In this document: positions 54,053-63,163 of the stretch, piece by piece
How positions within the stretch are numbered: the first letter of the stretch is position 1
Layout: every line of letters starts with the position of its first letter
Source: Deltaproteobacteria bacterium
GTDB taxonomy: Bacteria > Myxococcota_A > Polyangia > JAAYKL01
Reading direction: 5' to 3'
Assembly: GCA_030595125.1 (NCBI GenBank)
Contig: JAUVDV010000001.1
Coordinates: 59,924-123,923 of the forward strand
DNA length: 64,000 bases
Notes under the pieces: generated by a model
The model's input: only the letters and a program-made list of their open reading frames with translations
What the model was told of the DNA's origin: nothing
Database searches by the model: none
Made by a program: the position numbers and the translations under genes

Positions 54053-54945
54053 TTGACCTTCTCCCGGATTGCCAGCTTGACGGCCATGGCGGCGGTGGCG
54101 AGTCCGTCTCCCACCGCGATTCCCACCTGTCCAAGCCCGTCCGACCTTGCGTCGCCGCAGATAAACAACCCGGGCGCGTGTGTCAAGCTCGACGGATCCG
54201 GGGAAGAGATGATGAGAGGGGCGGTGCTCTTTCTGCCCACTGCAGCGAGGAGCGCGTCGGCCGGGCGATGGCTTTCACAATTCGCCGAGATCACGGTTGC
54301 TGCCACACCTCCATCGGTCTTTTTGAGAGTGACGAGTCTCGTATTGAGCTCCACGGAGATCTCCGGGTGGTTCATCACCATTTCTCCGAGCCTGCCGCGC
54401 GCTCTCACCCGATCAGATCGCACCAGGAGCGAGATCGAGGCGCCTGCGTTTGCCAGGGAGAGCGAATAGTCGAAGGAAGCCTCCCCTCCGCCCACGACGA
54501 TAATTTTTTTGGGCGATGGTATCTTCGCCAGAAGATCCCGCACCTCGTAGAAGAGCACAGTTGAGACGAGATCCCGTTCCTTGGGGATCGACAGGGGCCG
54601 GGGCACGGTCCCGGTGGCCAGGATCACGCATCGTGCGCGAACGTGTTGCCCGTCTGTACGGACAATCCACCCGTGGGAATCGGGCTCCACCCGCGAAACG
54701 GTTTGTGCGGTTATCGTAACGTCGAACCGGGCGAGATGTTCGGCCAATCGACCGGCGAACACCTCCCCGGTGAGGGGTTTCTCCAGACCGGGGTAGTTCT
54801 CCACGAGGAAGGCGTTGGCCACCAATCCGCCGGCTTTCCCGGACGAGTCGAGCAACAGTGGCCTGACTCCCAGCCGTGCACACTGGACGGCTGCGGAGCA
54901 TCCGGCGGGGCCGGCGCCAACTATGACTATTTGTTCTTCTCCCAA
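54049..54945 (-). CDS. Thioredoxin-reductase-fold FAD oxidoreductase without the redox CxxC
   Basis: The 298-residue protein probably starts at TTG 54945, inside the end of the isochorismatase gene; the longer open frame to 55077 is the shadow of that gene. It has EEQIVIVGAGPAGCSAAVQC (FAD), VILATGTVPRPL and KIIVVGGGEASFDYSLSLA (NAD(P)), and FICGDARSDGLGQVGIAVGD. The C-x-x-C active-site disulfide of thioredoxin reductase is absent. It could be a ferredoxin-NADP reductase-like or YpdA-like enzyme. It is coupled to its neighbours on both sides. Confidence 0.75.
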   Translation of the reverse strand: MGEEQIVIVGAGPAGCSAAVQCARLGVRPLLLDSSGKAGGLVANAFLVENYPGLEKPLTGEVFAGRLAEHLARFDVTITAQTVSRVEPDSHGWIVRTDGQHVRARCVILATGTVPRPLSIPKERDLVSTVLFYEVRDLLAKIPSPKKIIVVGGGEASFDYSLSLANAGASISLLVRSDRVRARGRLGEMVMNHPEISVELNTRLVTLKKTDGGVAATVISANCESHRPADALLAAVGRKSTAPLIISSPDPSSLTHAPGLFICGDARSDGLGQVGIAVGDGLATAAMAVKLAIREKVN

Positions 54946-55598
54946 AGCTTCAGAACCTCGTCGGTGCGTAACACAACCGCCACAGCGTCTGCCATGGCCA
55001 TGAGCGAGGCCAGGTGTCGCTCCTCGCAGTTCGATGCGGTAGCGTCCACCGGCACGTAAACCTCGAACCCCCGGCAAAACGCAGAGCGGGCGGTGGTCTC
55101 ACAGCACATGTGCGTCAGCACGCCGGTTACCAGCACCTGCTCCATCCTCTCCTTTTTGAGATATTCCTCGAGATCGGTGCCGATGAAGGCGTCGTATGTG
55201 GTCTTGTTGAAGACCCGTTCGCCATCCAGGGGCTCCAGCATTTCTATTATCTGCGAGTCCGGTTCCCCGCAGGCTATGTGATCCGAAAAGAACCGCCCGA
55301 GCATGCCCAGGTCGTGCTCGCCTTCGTGACAATGTCGGGTAAAGACAACCGTCCCACCGTTGCGGCGCCACGCGTCGAGCAGGGATTGAATCTGCGGGGC
55401 GATACCCGCAGAAGCGGGCAGGAAACACCTCCCATTTGGCGACGCGAAGTAACGAAGCATGTCCACCACAACCAGGGCGCAAATTGAAGGGCTCACCTGC
55501 AAGTGCGGTCTCGGTGTGACAGAACCCCTCACCGCGTCGAGCCAACGGCGCGCCTTCTCGTTCAGGGTCTTCTCGGTGGCGTATTCGTCCGTTCTCAT
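54927..55598 (-). CDS. Isochorismatase-like cysteine hydrolase
   Basis: The 223-residue protein has the family triad: D46 in LVVVDMLRYF, K132 in FNKTTYDAFIGT and C165 in TGVLTHMCCETTAR. The cis-peptide motif and TRHCHEGEHD are typical. It hydrolyses an amide or vinyl-ether substrate not identified here. I place the start at ATG 55598 because it overlaps the stop of the CotH gene (ATGA); ATG 55631 is an in-frame alternative. The stop overlaps the next gene. Confidence 0.82.
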   Translation of the reverse strand: MRTDEYATEKTLNEKARRWLDAVRGSVTPRPHLQVSPSICALVVVDMLRYFASPNGRCFLPASAGIAPQIQSLLDAWRRNGGTVVFTRHCHEGEHDLGMLGRFFSDHIACGEPDSQIIEMLEPLDGERVFNKTTYDAFIGTDLEEYLKKERMEQVLVTGVLTHMCCETTARSAFCRGFEVYVPVDATASNCEERHLASLMAMADAVAVVLRTDEVLKLWEKNK

Positions 55599-58111
55599 GA
55601 TCCAGGTGTAGGCATCGTCATCGATCCCCATTGTTCCGCACCATTGCTCGTTCTACCATATGACTCGCCGGGGTTTTGAGACGAATAGAAAACCACGTCG
55701 TAAACGGTGCATCCCTCTTCGCCCTCTTCCCCTTCGCCCTCACCTTGGAAGTAGAGACCGATCTCTCCTCCATCCGGATTCACCGTGAAGCCCAGGTGCA
55801 GATCGCCCTGATCCGGTTGAGCGTCCGCAAAAAGAACCAGAACCTGCCCCGGCCCGATCACCGCCACGTCCCCGAAACAGTGCGCTCCTTCGCCGTTGCG
55901 CAGATCGGTGGTGAGGCAGATCCCCGCCAGTTCCATCGGGTCGTTTCCGCGATTGTAAAGTTCGATCCAGGGATCCTCCTGCCCAAACTCATCCGTTATC
56001 TGCCCCGTGTTTTGTAACTGAAACTCGTTGATAACCAGCGGTCCATGGATCGATTGCATCGCGGCGATCTCCCCGTTCATGAACGCAGTTCTTTGAGACG
56101 CGAAATCCTCAATTGCGGGAACCACGTCGTTCGCGAACGATTGATCTCTCTCCCACGCGACCATCCACGGATCCAGAGCAACGTCAACAGCGGCGCTCTG
56201 CACCGCAGTGTTGCACAGCTCGACGATCTTTTCGCTGCTCAAGACACCAGAGATGAGGGCCTCGATCCGCGCGAGCAGTCGCGTCCGCAGATCCGTATTT
56301 GTCATCACCCGCGTGATGGAGTTGAACCACCATGGATTGTCCATCCCCGCGCCGTAAACGGTCATCGTGGTCAGCGGGAGGCCGGTGTCCGCAAATGTGC
56401 CGTTGTTGTAGTCCCAGGGAATGTGGTGCCACTCATCGAGCAGGGTGTCGTGATACATGTACTGATTTCCGTCGATCATGTCGTAATTGGCGATGAGGGC
56501 ATTTACAGCCAGAAAATCAATGTACTCATCCGAGGCGAACTGCTGGTCGAACCATCCCGCGAACAGGTGCTCCTCGGTTCCGCCGAGATCTTCTGTTAGC
56601 TTGATGATATCCAAGTATCCGGCGGGATCGCTCTCGTTGGTCTTCTTTTCGTAGGTTTCCTCGTACTGGCCGTCACTGGGGAGGACATTCAACATGCCGG
56701 TCCCCATCCGGTAGAGGTTCCCCTCATCGGAGATCCCGTTGTCCAGGAAGAACAGCTTGTCCACCTCTTGAATCTCCGTGTAGACGCCCATGTATCTCCC
56801 CGCCCACGAGAGATGAATGTAGCTCGCGTTTGGAGCGAGGGAATCGGATTCGTTGAACATGTCGTAAGCAAGCTTCTCGCTGATCATGGTTTCATCAACC
56901 ACTTCGGAGTTGAGCTTGAAGCCGTTTCGCCCCTGATACTCCGCATTGTTTTTTAGCCGAATCTTGAAATTCGGTTTTGACAGGTACCTTGTAGATGCTC
57001 CCCTGTTGCGCGCTTCCACCGCGTACGCCTGACCGTCTATCGTCAGCGTCGCGGGGACGTACGTGTCCGAACTCACGTCTTTTGTCATGCCGATTATCGC
57101 TTCGGGCGACATATCCAGTTGAAAAACTCTAAGAGAAGATTGGGAGTGGTTCAGTATTGTCACCGGGCCGACCTCAACTCCCTTCGATTCGTTGCAGAAT
57201 ATATCCTCGGACGTCACCTTGTACGAGTAACTCTTCCCCGCCTGCGCGCCGTGATCCACAAAGTGCGCAACCGCGACCCCCCTGGGGTTCACCCGCGTCC
57301 ACGGCTCCTTTTCCTGTTCCCGCCTCCACACGTTCACGCCGCGAAGATCATTGTCAGGAGAGTTGCGCCAGCTCAGTATCGCTTGCTCGTATCCCCCTCG
57401 GGCGATGAGTTCCGTCACCTCCGCCGGGGCGCTGTCGTCAGGATCGATCGTCTTTACCTCGAGGCCAGAGAGGATCGGGGATTCCCCGGTGCCCAGAGGT
57501 TCAAGTGCGATGTCCAGATGGCCGTCTTCGATTTTTGCAACTGCCTTCGCGGTCACCATGAAGCGGTTTCCCACCTCCTCGAAAATGTCATAGTCGGCAA
57601 AGACCGTCTCCCCTTCCAGGACGAGATCGGTTCTTCTGAAACCACTCCAGTGCTGGGTCTTTTCAATGAAGTGAAACGCTACTAAATAGACACCGTTTTG
57701 AATGTCGAAGCGATATCCATAGAAACCCTCACGCCCGGAAAGACAAATCGAGGCGTTCCCCTCACCTCCGTACGGCCACGCCGAGAGGCTCCAGCCGGGA
57801 TCGACAGCCACCTCCCCTTGCGCGCCGACGTATCCGAAACCGTCTCCGGGTGTGTACTCGCGGTCCAGCTCGAATGGGCTCGTATCGACGGGCTCATCGT
57901 CTTCCCATTCGTCTTCCTGCTCGCCGGTGTTACCCACGTCCACTTGTTTGAGGTATTCAAACCCGTTGGGGCCTTCGTCTCCTGAAAGCATCGTTTCGCA
58001 AACCTCGAAGCCGTCCGGGATGATGTGACTCTTCGCGGACGCGCGCTGACATGCGCCGCAGGCCAGAATTGCCCCGACGAGAACGAGCGCGTCCATTGTT
58101 TGTCGAACCAT
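55595..58111 (-). CDS. CotH-kinase-type lipoprotein with fibronectin and lamin-tail domains
   Basis: The start is ATG 58111; the open frame to 58222 is longer. The 838-residue protein has a lipobox near ILACGAC, an N-terminal beta domain, a fibronectin III-like section (DPDDSAPAEVTELIARGGYE, then VNVWRREQEKEPW), a CotH-type protein-kinase-like domain (RNRGASTRYLSKPNFKIRLK ... IPWDYNNGTFADTGLPL) and a C-terminal lamin-tail domain (PLVINEFQLQNTGQITDEFG ... WIELYNRGNDPMELAG). CotH kinases phosphorylate secreted proteins. It heads the four-gene coupled operon. Confidence 0.82.
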   Translation of the reverse strand: MVRQTMDALVLVGAILACGACQRASAKSHIIPDGFEVCETMLSGDEGPNGFEYLKQVDVGNTGEQEDEWEDDEPVDTSPFELDREYTPGDGFGYVGAQGEVAVDPGWSLSAWPYGGEGNASICLSGREGFYGYRFDIQNGVYLVAFHFIEKTQHWSGFRRTDLVLEGETVFADYDIFEEVGNRFMVTAKAVAKIEDGHLDIALEPLGTGESPILSGLEVKTIDPDDSAPAEVTELIARGGYEQAILSWRNSPDNDLRGVNVWRREQEKEPWTRVNPRGVAVAHFVDHGAQAGKSYSYKVTSEDIFCNESKGVEVGPVTILNHSQSSLRVFQLDMSPEAIIGMTKDVSSDTYVPATLTIDGQAYAVEARNRGASTRYLSKPNFKIRLKNNAEYQGRNGFKLNSEVVDETMISEKLAYDMFNESDSLAPNASYIHLSWAGRYMGVYTEIQEVDKLFFLDNGISDEGNLYRMGTGMLNVLPSDGQYEETYEKKTNESDPAGYLDIIKLTEDLGGTEEHLFAGWFDQQFASDEYIDFLAVNALIANYDMIDGNQYMYHDTLLDEWHHIPWDYNNGTFADTGLPLTTMTVYGAGMDNPWWFNSITRVMTNTDLRTRLLARIEALISGVLSSEKIVELCNTAVQSAAVDVALDPWMVAWERDQSFANDVVPAIEDFASQRTAFMNGEIAAMQSIHGPLVINEFQLQNTGQITDEFGQEDPWIELYNRGNDPMELAGICLTTDLRNGEGAHCFGDVAVIGPGQVLVLFADAQPDQGDLHLGFTVNPDGGEIGLYFQGEGEGEEGEEGCTVYDVVFYSSQNPGESYGRTSNGAEQWGSMTMPTPGS

Positions 58112-58202
58112 CTTCACAATTCCCTTCAGCCGATACTCACCTTTGTCTTTTCGTAGAAAGCCTACACCATTATGGTAGTATGCGTTCTTCAAAGGTCGAT
58201 GA

Positions 58203-59948
58203 ATGAGAATTACGCAAAGCACATCCTTCTGGATTGTTTGTCTCTGCCTTCTGGCGGCTCGAAGCGCGTCGGCCGAAGAGGGAGATGCCCTGATCGACTA
58301 CAACCTGGGACTCGTGGCCACAGGGGAGGGTGACGAGGACGGAGCCTACAAGCTTTACCGAAAAGCCTGCATGGCCGAAGACGGCGTGGTCGACGCGTGT
58401 CTCGCGTGGGGTGAGATGGCCGCGGCGAGGGAAAACACCAGGGACGTCAAGCGGGCGCTCAGCTCGGCCATCATGTTCGATCCGCAGGATATCCGAAGCC
58501 GTTATTCTCTCGCCCTGAGTCTCATGGAGCGAAAGGACTGGATCTGGGCCATCGAGCACCTGGAGGCGGCCGTTCCAAATGCGAAGACCGTGGAGGACGC
58601 CTCGCTGATACGCTACTATCTGGGTTATTCCAGGTACAAAAACGGCGAACTCGAGGAGGCGTCCAGGCAGTTTGCCATGGCGAGTCGGAGCCTTCCGCCC
58701 CTGCTTGATCAGCGCAGCAGCTTCTACCGGGGGCTGGTAGCGCGGGAGCTGGGGAAGAACGAGAAGGCCCAGGCGTTGATGGATCGCGTGACAGAGGGTC
58801 CCAACGAGGATCTGTCGGAGGCGGCTACAGCTCGAATCAGTTCGTGGAGCTCGTTTCCGAGGGTGGAGGGTTTTGCGGGGCAGGTCATCGGTTCCTTCGG
58901 ATACAACTCCCATCCCACGTCGTCGTTCATGGACGACGCGAGCCTCGGCGACCACAGTGCGCTGGAGAGTATCTTCAGGGGCGACGTTATCTTCGGCGCC
59001 GGGGGATACCACCACGGTTTTCAGGGCAATTTCACCGCGTACCGGGATCAGTACTGGACGGAGCTGGGCGGTTCTTCTTCGGAGAGTGAGTTCGAGCTGC
59101 GGGATTTCAATACCACGCTCTTCATGCTTCAGCTGGCGTATATCGGCAGAGGCCGGGCCGGCGGGTTGGAGCACGAACTGAGGGTCGGTTTTGATACGGA
59201 ACTCGCCTACATGGATCACATGCCGGAGAAACAGGGAGAGGAGTGGTTACGCGGCGAGGACACCTTCAGCATGATGGGATGGGCCATGGGTGGAAGGGTG
59301 TGGTGGTCCATGGCAAGGGATCCGTCGTCCGTCTGGTCCGTTCGCTTCAAGCTCGAGGTGCGGCCCAACTACATGGAGGACGACCGGAGCACCATGAGAA
59401 CCCGCCTGCGGATCATGAACAATCGGTGGTTTCTGGACCATACTCTTCAGCTGAAAATGCTTGTGGGCGGACGTTACGACCGGGCCTACCGTGATCCCCT
59501 GGTGATCAAGTACGATCGACTTCTCCCGGAGGCATGGCTCGATCTCAAGTGGATCACCCCCGTGCCGCGACTGTCCGGGCTGGTTGGGGGAAAGCTCAAG
59601 TACAACTGGTACATGAACTCCAAAAAGAACGGCAAAAACTCTTTTCGTCCGGCGTATCTGTCAAACCCCCAGTTCAGCGAGGAAGAGAACCTGCAGTTCG
59701 AGCAGGACTACTACAAGCTCACCCGACACGACTTCGAGTGGGAGGTCATGGTGGAGGCCCAGGTGAGCCTGTGGGAAAGGGCTGCCCTGGGACTGAGGTA
59801 CATTCACCGCAAACGGTATTCCAACCTGGACGGCGCTCCGGTTCCTTTTATCATGAACGAGGAAACGGGGGAGTACGCGCGCATGGAGACAACCGATATC
59901 GGGTATGGTCAGGACATGGTGGTGCTCGAGCTGAAACAGCGTTTCTAG
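58203..59948 (+). CDS. TPR and outer-membrane beta-barrel protein
   Basis: The 581-residue protein has a signal peptide (ARSASAEE). Residues 30-220 form TPR-like helical repeats (DYNLGLVATGEGDEDGAYKL, then YSLALSLMERKDWIWAIEHL and YLGYSRYKNGELEEASRQF). The C-terminal 350 residues alternate in beta-strands (GQVIGSFGYNSHPT, VGFDTELAYMDHM, YIHRKRYSNLDGAPV), ending MVVLELKQRF with terminal Phe. It is probably an outer-membrane protein with a periplasmic TPR domain. It diverges from the CotH operon. Confidence 0.72.
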   Translation: MRITQSTSFWIVCLCLLAARSASAEEGDALIDYNLGLVATGEGDEDGAYKLYRKACMAEDGVVDACLAWGEMAAARENTRDVKRALSSAIMFDPQDIRSRYSLALSLMERKDWIWAIEHLEAAVPNAKTVEDASLIRYYLGYSRYKNGELEEASRQFAMASRSLPPLLDQRSSFYRGLVARELGKNEKAQALMDRVTEGPNEDLSEAATARISSWSSFPRVEGFAGQVIGSFGYNSHPTSSFMDDASLGDHSALESIFRGDVIFGAGGYHHGFQGNFTAYRDQYWTELGGSSSESEFELRDFNTTLFMLQLAYIGRGRAGGLEHELRVGFDTELAYMDHMPEKQGEEWLRGEDTFSMMGWAMGGRVWWSMARDPSSVWSVRFKLEVRPNYMEDDRSTMRTRLRIMNNRWFLDHTLQLKMLVGGRYDRAYRDPLVIKYDRLLPEAWLDLKWITPVPRLSGLVGGKLKYNWYMNSKKNGKNSFRPAYLSNPQFSEEENLQFEQDYYKLTRHDFEWEVMVEAQVSLWERAALGLRYIHRKRYSNLDGAPVPFIMNEETGEYARMETTDIGYGQDMVVLELKQRF

Positions 59949-59949
59949 C

Positions 59950-60501
59950 ATGACAAGAGTCGTATTTGCGCATGGCCTTGAGGGAAGCCCCGACGGAAAC
60001 AAGGCTGTCTACCTCCGCGACAAGTTGGGCGCTGTCACTCCCTGGTTGGGAGAGTTCAATCTGGACGAGCAGGTCGGCGCGCTTGAAAAGGAAATTCCGC
60101 AAGGATCCGACGCCGTTGTTGTGGGCTCCAGCTTGGGCGGGCTGGCAGCGCTGGGATTTGCGGTTCGCCACACCGGGCGGATTCGACATCTGGTGTTGCT
60201 CGCGCCGGCGGTGGGAATGCATCGTTACGCGTCCATCAGCCCGGAAGTGGAACAAAAGAGACCGGGCCTGTTTGAACAGAGTAAGAAATTCGGCGCACTT
60301 TCGGTTCCCCTATCGATCCGGACCACGGTGATCCATGGTTTGCAAGACGATGTTATCGACAAAGACGACGTCATCGCCCTGGTGGAACGATCGCCATCCG
60401 CGACTCTCCTGCTGGTGCACGACGACCACACGCTGTCCGGGAGCCGCGAACTCATCCTCCATGTCGTCGAACGCGCCGTGAGTGGTAAATTAGTGGTATA
60501 A
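59950..60501 (+). CDS. YqiA-like alpha/beta hydrolase
   Basis: The 183-residue protein has RVVFAHGLEGSPDGNKAVYL, the nucleophile elbow VVVGSSLGGLAALGFA (G-S-S-L-G), VIHGLQDDVIDKDDV (acid) and VHDDHTLSGSREL (His). It matches the compact YqiA/YcfP type of esterase. Substrate unknown. It begins one base after the stop of the beta-barrel protein gene, so it is probably co-transcribed with it. Confidence 0.85.
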   Translation: MTRVVFAHGLEGSPDGNKAVYLRDKLGAVTPWLGEFNLDEQVGALEKEIPQGSDAVVVGSSLGGLAALGFAVRHTGRIRHLVLLAPAVGMHRYASISPEVEQKRPGLFEQSKKFGALSVPLSIRTTVIHGLQDDVIDKDDVIALVERSPSATLLLVHDDHTLSGSRELILHVVERAVSGKLVV

Positions 60502-60502
60502 T
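60497..60502 (+). promoter_or_regulatory. -10 element of the LRR-like lipoprotein gene
   Basis: TATAAT overlaps the stop codon of the hydrolase gene, 26 bases before the ATG at 60529. No clear -35 was found. Confidence 0.35.
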
Positions 60503-60528
60503 CGTTTCCCGAATGGAGGGGAAAGACG

Positions 60529-62037
60529 ATGAAAAGAGTACATTTCTTTGTGCTGATGGTCGCATTCGTGTACGCCGCCGGGTGCTCACCCGGCTCGTCT
60601 AGTAGTGACAGTGGCACAACCGACTCCGATTCGGACTCCGACACGGATACGGATATCGATACGGACACGGATATCGATACGGACACGGATACCGATACCG
60701 ACACGGACACCGGTACAAATACAGACACTGATTGTCCTCAAGGAGAATACATTGGCGATTTTGAGATCCTCGATCAATCGGATGTTGCAACTCTCTCGGG
60801 ATACACGTCGATCTCGGGATACCTGGATATCAACTGTCCTTCGTGCATCGACCTGAGCGAATTGATTTGTCTTACCTCGGTGGGTGAGCACCTGTACATC
60901 TACTATAACGAAGTTCTCACCGACCTGGCCGGGCTTGATACTCTCACCTCAGTGGGTTCGTATTTGTCCATCTACTACAACAACGCCCTCACCGATCTGA
61001 CCGGGCTGAGCGCTCTCACTTCGGTGGGCGGGGACATTGACATTGGGAGCAACGACGCCCTGACCAACCTGAATGGGCTTGGTGCCCTCGCCTCACTGGG
61101 CGGGGACTTTTCTATAAATGGCAACGACACCCTCGCCAATGTGGATGGACTTGGAGCCCTCACCTCTATGAGCGAGGACATGAATATTTGGAGCAACATC
61201 GCCCTGACGAACCTGGCTGGCTTGAGCGCCCTCACCTCGGTAGGGGGGGAATTGTCGATTCAATGGAACGGCCTCCTCACCAACATGGATGGGTTGAGCG
61301 CTCTCACTTCGGTGGGTGGGGTGAACATCAACTATAACCCAGCCCTCACCAACTTGGACGGGCTTGGCGCCCTTACCTCGGTGACCGGGACATTGCAGCT
61401 TATCAATAACGATTCCCTGACAAACCTGGACGGTCTGAGCGGGATAACCTCTTTGGGTTGGTACTTGAACATCAACGACAACGACTCCCTCACCAACCTG
61501 AATGGGTTGTCCAACATCACCACGGTGGGGATGAGCTTGATGATACAAAATAATATTGCCCTCACCAACTTGAATGGCCTGAGCGGAATCACCTCGATTG
61601 TCGCGTTCCTGAACATTAGAGAAAACAGCGCCCTGACAAACCTGGACGGTTTGAACGCTCTCACCTCGGTGGGGAATACCCTGATAATCTACAACAACGA
61701 CGTCCTGACAAACCTGGACGGTCTGAGCGCTCTCACCTCGGTGGGTGGGGACTTTTACATCTACGAGAACGACACCCTCACCAACATGAGTGGTTTTGAC
61801 GCCCTTCTCTCGGTGAACGGGGATTTCTACATTTACCAGAATTACACGCTCACCGACCTGAGTGGTTTGGGTGCCCTTCTATTGGTTGGCGGATACTTGA
61901 ATATCCACGAAAACACCGCCATGCCCGATTGTGAGGCGTGCGATCTTCTGGACCAGTTCGTCAGCGCACCTACATGGATAAATGTCCACGACAACTTCGA
62001 CGACACGTGCACGCCGGTTCCGGCGAATTGTCCGTAG
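60529..62037 (+). CDS. Receptor-L/LRR-like lipoprotein with Asp-Thr/Ile linker
   Basis: The 502-residue protein has a lipobox (VYAAGC), an Asp-Thr/Ile/Ser linker of about 45 residues, then about 15 repeats of 23-24 residues with the core L-T-(S/N)-x-x-G-L-x-x-L-T-S-V-G, for example ALTNLNGLGALASLGGDFSI and TLTNMSGFDALLSVNGDFYI. They resemble the receptor L-domain and leucine-rich repeats of internalin-like proteins. It ends with a Cys-containing cap (CEACDLLDQFV). It probably mediates binding at the surface. The DNA repeats are strongly alike. Confidence 0.75.
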   Translation: MKRVHFFVLMVAFVYAAGCSPGSSSSDSGTTDSDSDSDTDTDIDTDTDIDTDTDTDTDTDTGTNTDTDCPQGEYIGDFEILDQSDVATLSGYTSISGYLDINCPSCIDLSELICLTSVGEHLYIYYNEVLTDLAGLDTLTSVGSYLSIYYNNALTDLTGLSALTSVGGDIDIGSNDALTNLNGLGALASLGGDFSINGNDTLANVDGLGALTSMSEDMNIWSNIALTNLAGLSALTSVGGELSIQWNGLLTNMDGLSALTSVGGVNINYNPALTNLDGLGALTSVTGTLQLINNDSLTNLDGLSGITSLGWYLNINDNDSLTNLNGLSNITTVGMSLMIQNNIALTNLNGLSGITSIVAFLNIRENSALTNLDGLNALTSVGNTLIIYNNDVLTNLDGLSALTSVGGDFYIYENDTLTNMSGFDALLSVNGDFYIYQNYTLTDLSGLGALLLVGGYLNIHENTAMPDCEACDLLDQFVSAPTWINVHDNFDDTCTPVPANCP

Positions 62038-62048
62038 TATTTGCAAAT

Positions 62049-62058
62049 ACTGTACAGT
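62049..62058. promoter_or_regulatory. 10-bp palindrome ACTGTACAGT
   Basis: A perfect palindrome lies 12 bases after the stop of the LRR-like gene and 141 bases before the ECF sigma gene. Nearby TTCGTCCAC is repeated at 62067-62075 and 62086-62094. It might be an operator; no regulator is known. Confidence 0.3.
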
Positions 62059-62198
62059 CCATTTCGTCCACCGAAGTCCACTTCGTCCACACTCGACTCT
62101 GAACACTTGACGCGGTAGTTATGCGAACAGAACCTCATTGCAGAAAAAAATGCTGAAACTGTCATATCAATTCGGCCCCCGCACCACAGGTTTGTGAG

Positions 62199-62714
62199 AT
62201 GGGCGATACGGAAACAGCGGCTGCGCTGGCTGCCGAACATCACGACAGCCTCTTCCGCTGGGCTCGAGCCCTGGCGAACTGGGACCGCGAGGAGGCCATG
62301 GAAATCGTACAGCAGACATACATGGAGGTAGTCGAGGGTCGAGCCGATCTTAAGGCGGCCGACGATCCCAAACGGTTCCTTTTCGGCGTGGCCAGGAGAG
62401 TGGCCGCTTCCCGAAGACGCAGGCGATCGATCTGGGGACGCGTATTGAGAATGCAGATCGATGCTCCACAACCCGCCGCAACTTTTCCGGATCCCGAAAG
62501 CTCGGCAGATCTCGGCGAGCGCTCCGCAAGAGTGAAAGAGGCTCTTGCGAAATTGCCGGATCGCCAGGCGCAGGCGATGTCACTCGTGTTCATGGAAGGG
62601 CTCACGGTGGAGGAGTCGGCCCGGGTAATGAATGTATCGGTCGGTTCAGCGCGCACTCACTACCATCGTGCAAAGAAGAAACTCAAGGAACTGCTGTCAG
62701 GAGATATCAGATGA
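62199..62714 (+). CDS. ECF-type RNA polymerase sigma factor
   Basis: The 171-residue protein has region 2 (HHDSLFRWARALANWDREEA ... VQQTYMEVVEG) and region 4 (ALAKLPDRQAQAMSLVFMEG, then LTVEESARVMNVSVGSARTH). Length fits ECF sigma factors. It directs RNA polymerase to a specific regulon, which here should include the two genes downstream. It overlaps the anti-sigma-like gene by 4 bases. The start has only a weak ribosome binding site. Confidence 0.88.
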   Translation: MGDTETAAALAAEHHDSLFRWARALANWDREEAMEIVQQTYMEVVEGRADLKAADDPKRFLFGVARRVAASRRRRRSIWGRVLRMQIDAPQPAATFPDPESSADLGERSARVKEALAKLPDRQAQAMSLVFMEGLTVEESARVMNVSVGSARTHYHRAKKKLKELLSGDIR

Positions 62715-63163
62715 AACCCGGTGATGAAAAACTGCAGCGGATACTGAAAGAGATCGACGCAAAAGAATCGGCGCCTCAGTTCGACATCGTGTGGACGAGG
62801 GCTCGGGCTCGCGCCTCTTCAAGCGGAACAGGAGATGCCTGGAGATGGGCGCTCTTGCCCGGTCTCGTTGCGATGTCGGCCGTCGCGCTGGTGCTGGTGT
62901 TCTCCCAACAGTCGAGAAACACAGCGTCGCCGGAGATGATCGCCTCCCTCGAAACCCTCGCCGAACTCGATGCCGGGACCATGCCGTTCGACTACCTGTT
63001 CGAGAGCGACACGGACTACGCGGACGATGAAGAAGTCGCGGGCGAAGAACTGGCATACGAGGACGGGGTTGTAGGAGAGGGGCTGTTTGTCGGAGAGACG
63101 GATTTTTTACTGGAAATTGAGATTCCATCCTGGGATCAGGACGAAGAAAGGAACCTGTTATGA
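62711..63163 (+). CDS. Anti-sigma-factor-like membrane protein
   Basis: The 150-residue protein has a cytoplasmic N-terminus of about 40 residues, one hydrophobic segment at about residues 46-64 (WALLPGLVAMSAVALVLVF) and an acidic periplasmic part. It has no recognisable ZAS motif. Position after an ECF sigma gene with 4-base overlaps on both sides makes an anti-sigma role probable. Confidence 0.6.
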   Translation: MKPGDEKLQRILKEIDAKESAPQFDIVWTRARARASSSGTGDAWRWALLPGLVAMSAVALVLVFSQQSRNTASPEMIASLETLAELDAGTMPFDYLFESDTDYADDEEVAGEELAYEDGVVGEGLFVGETDFLLEIEIPSWDQDEERNLL

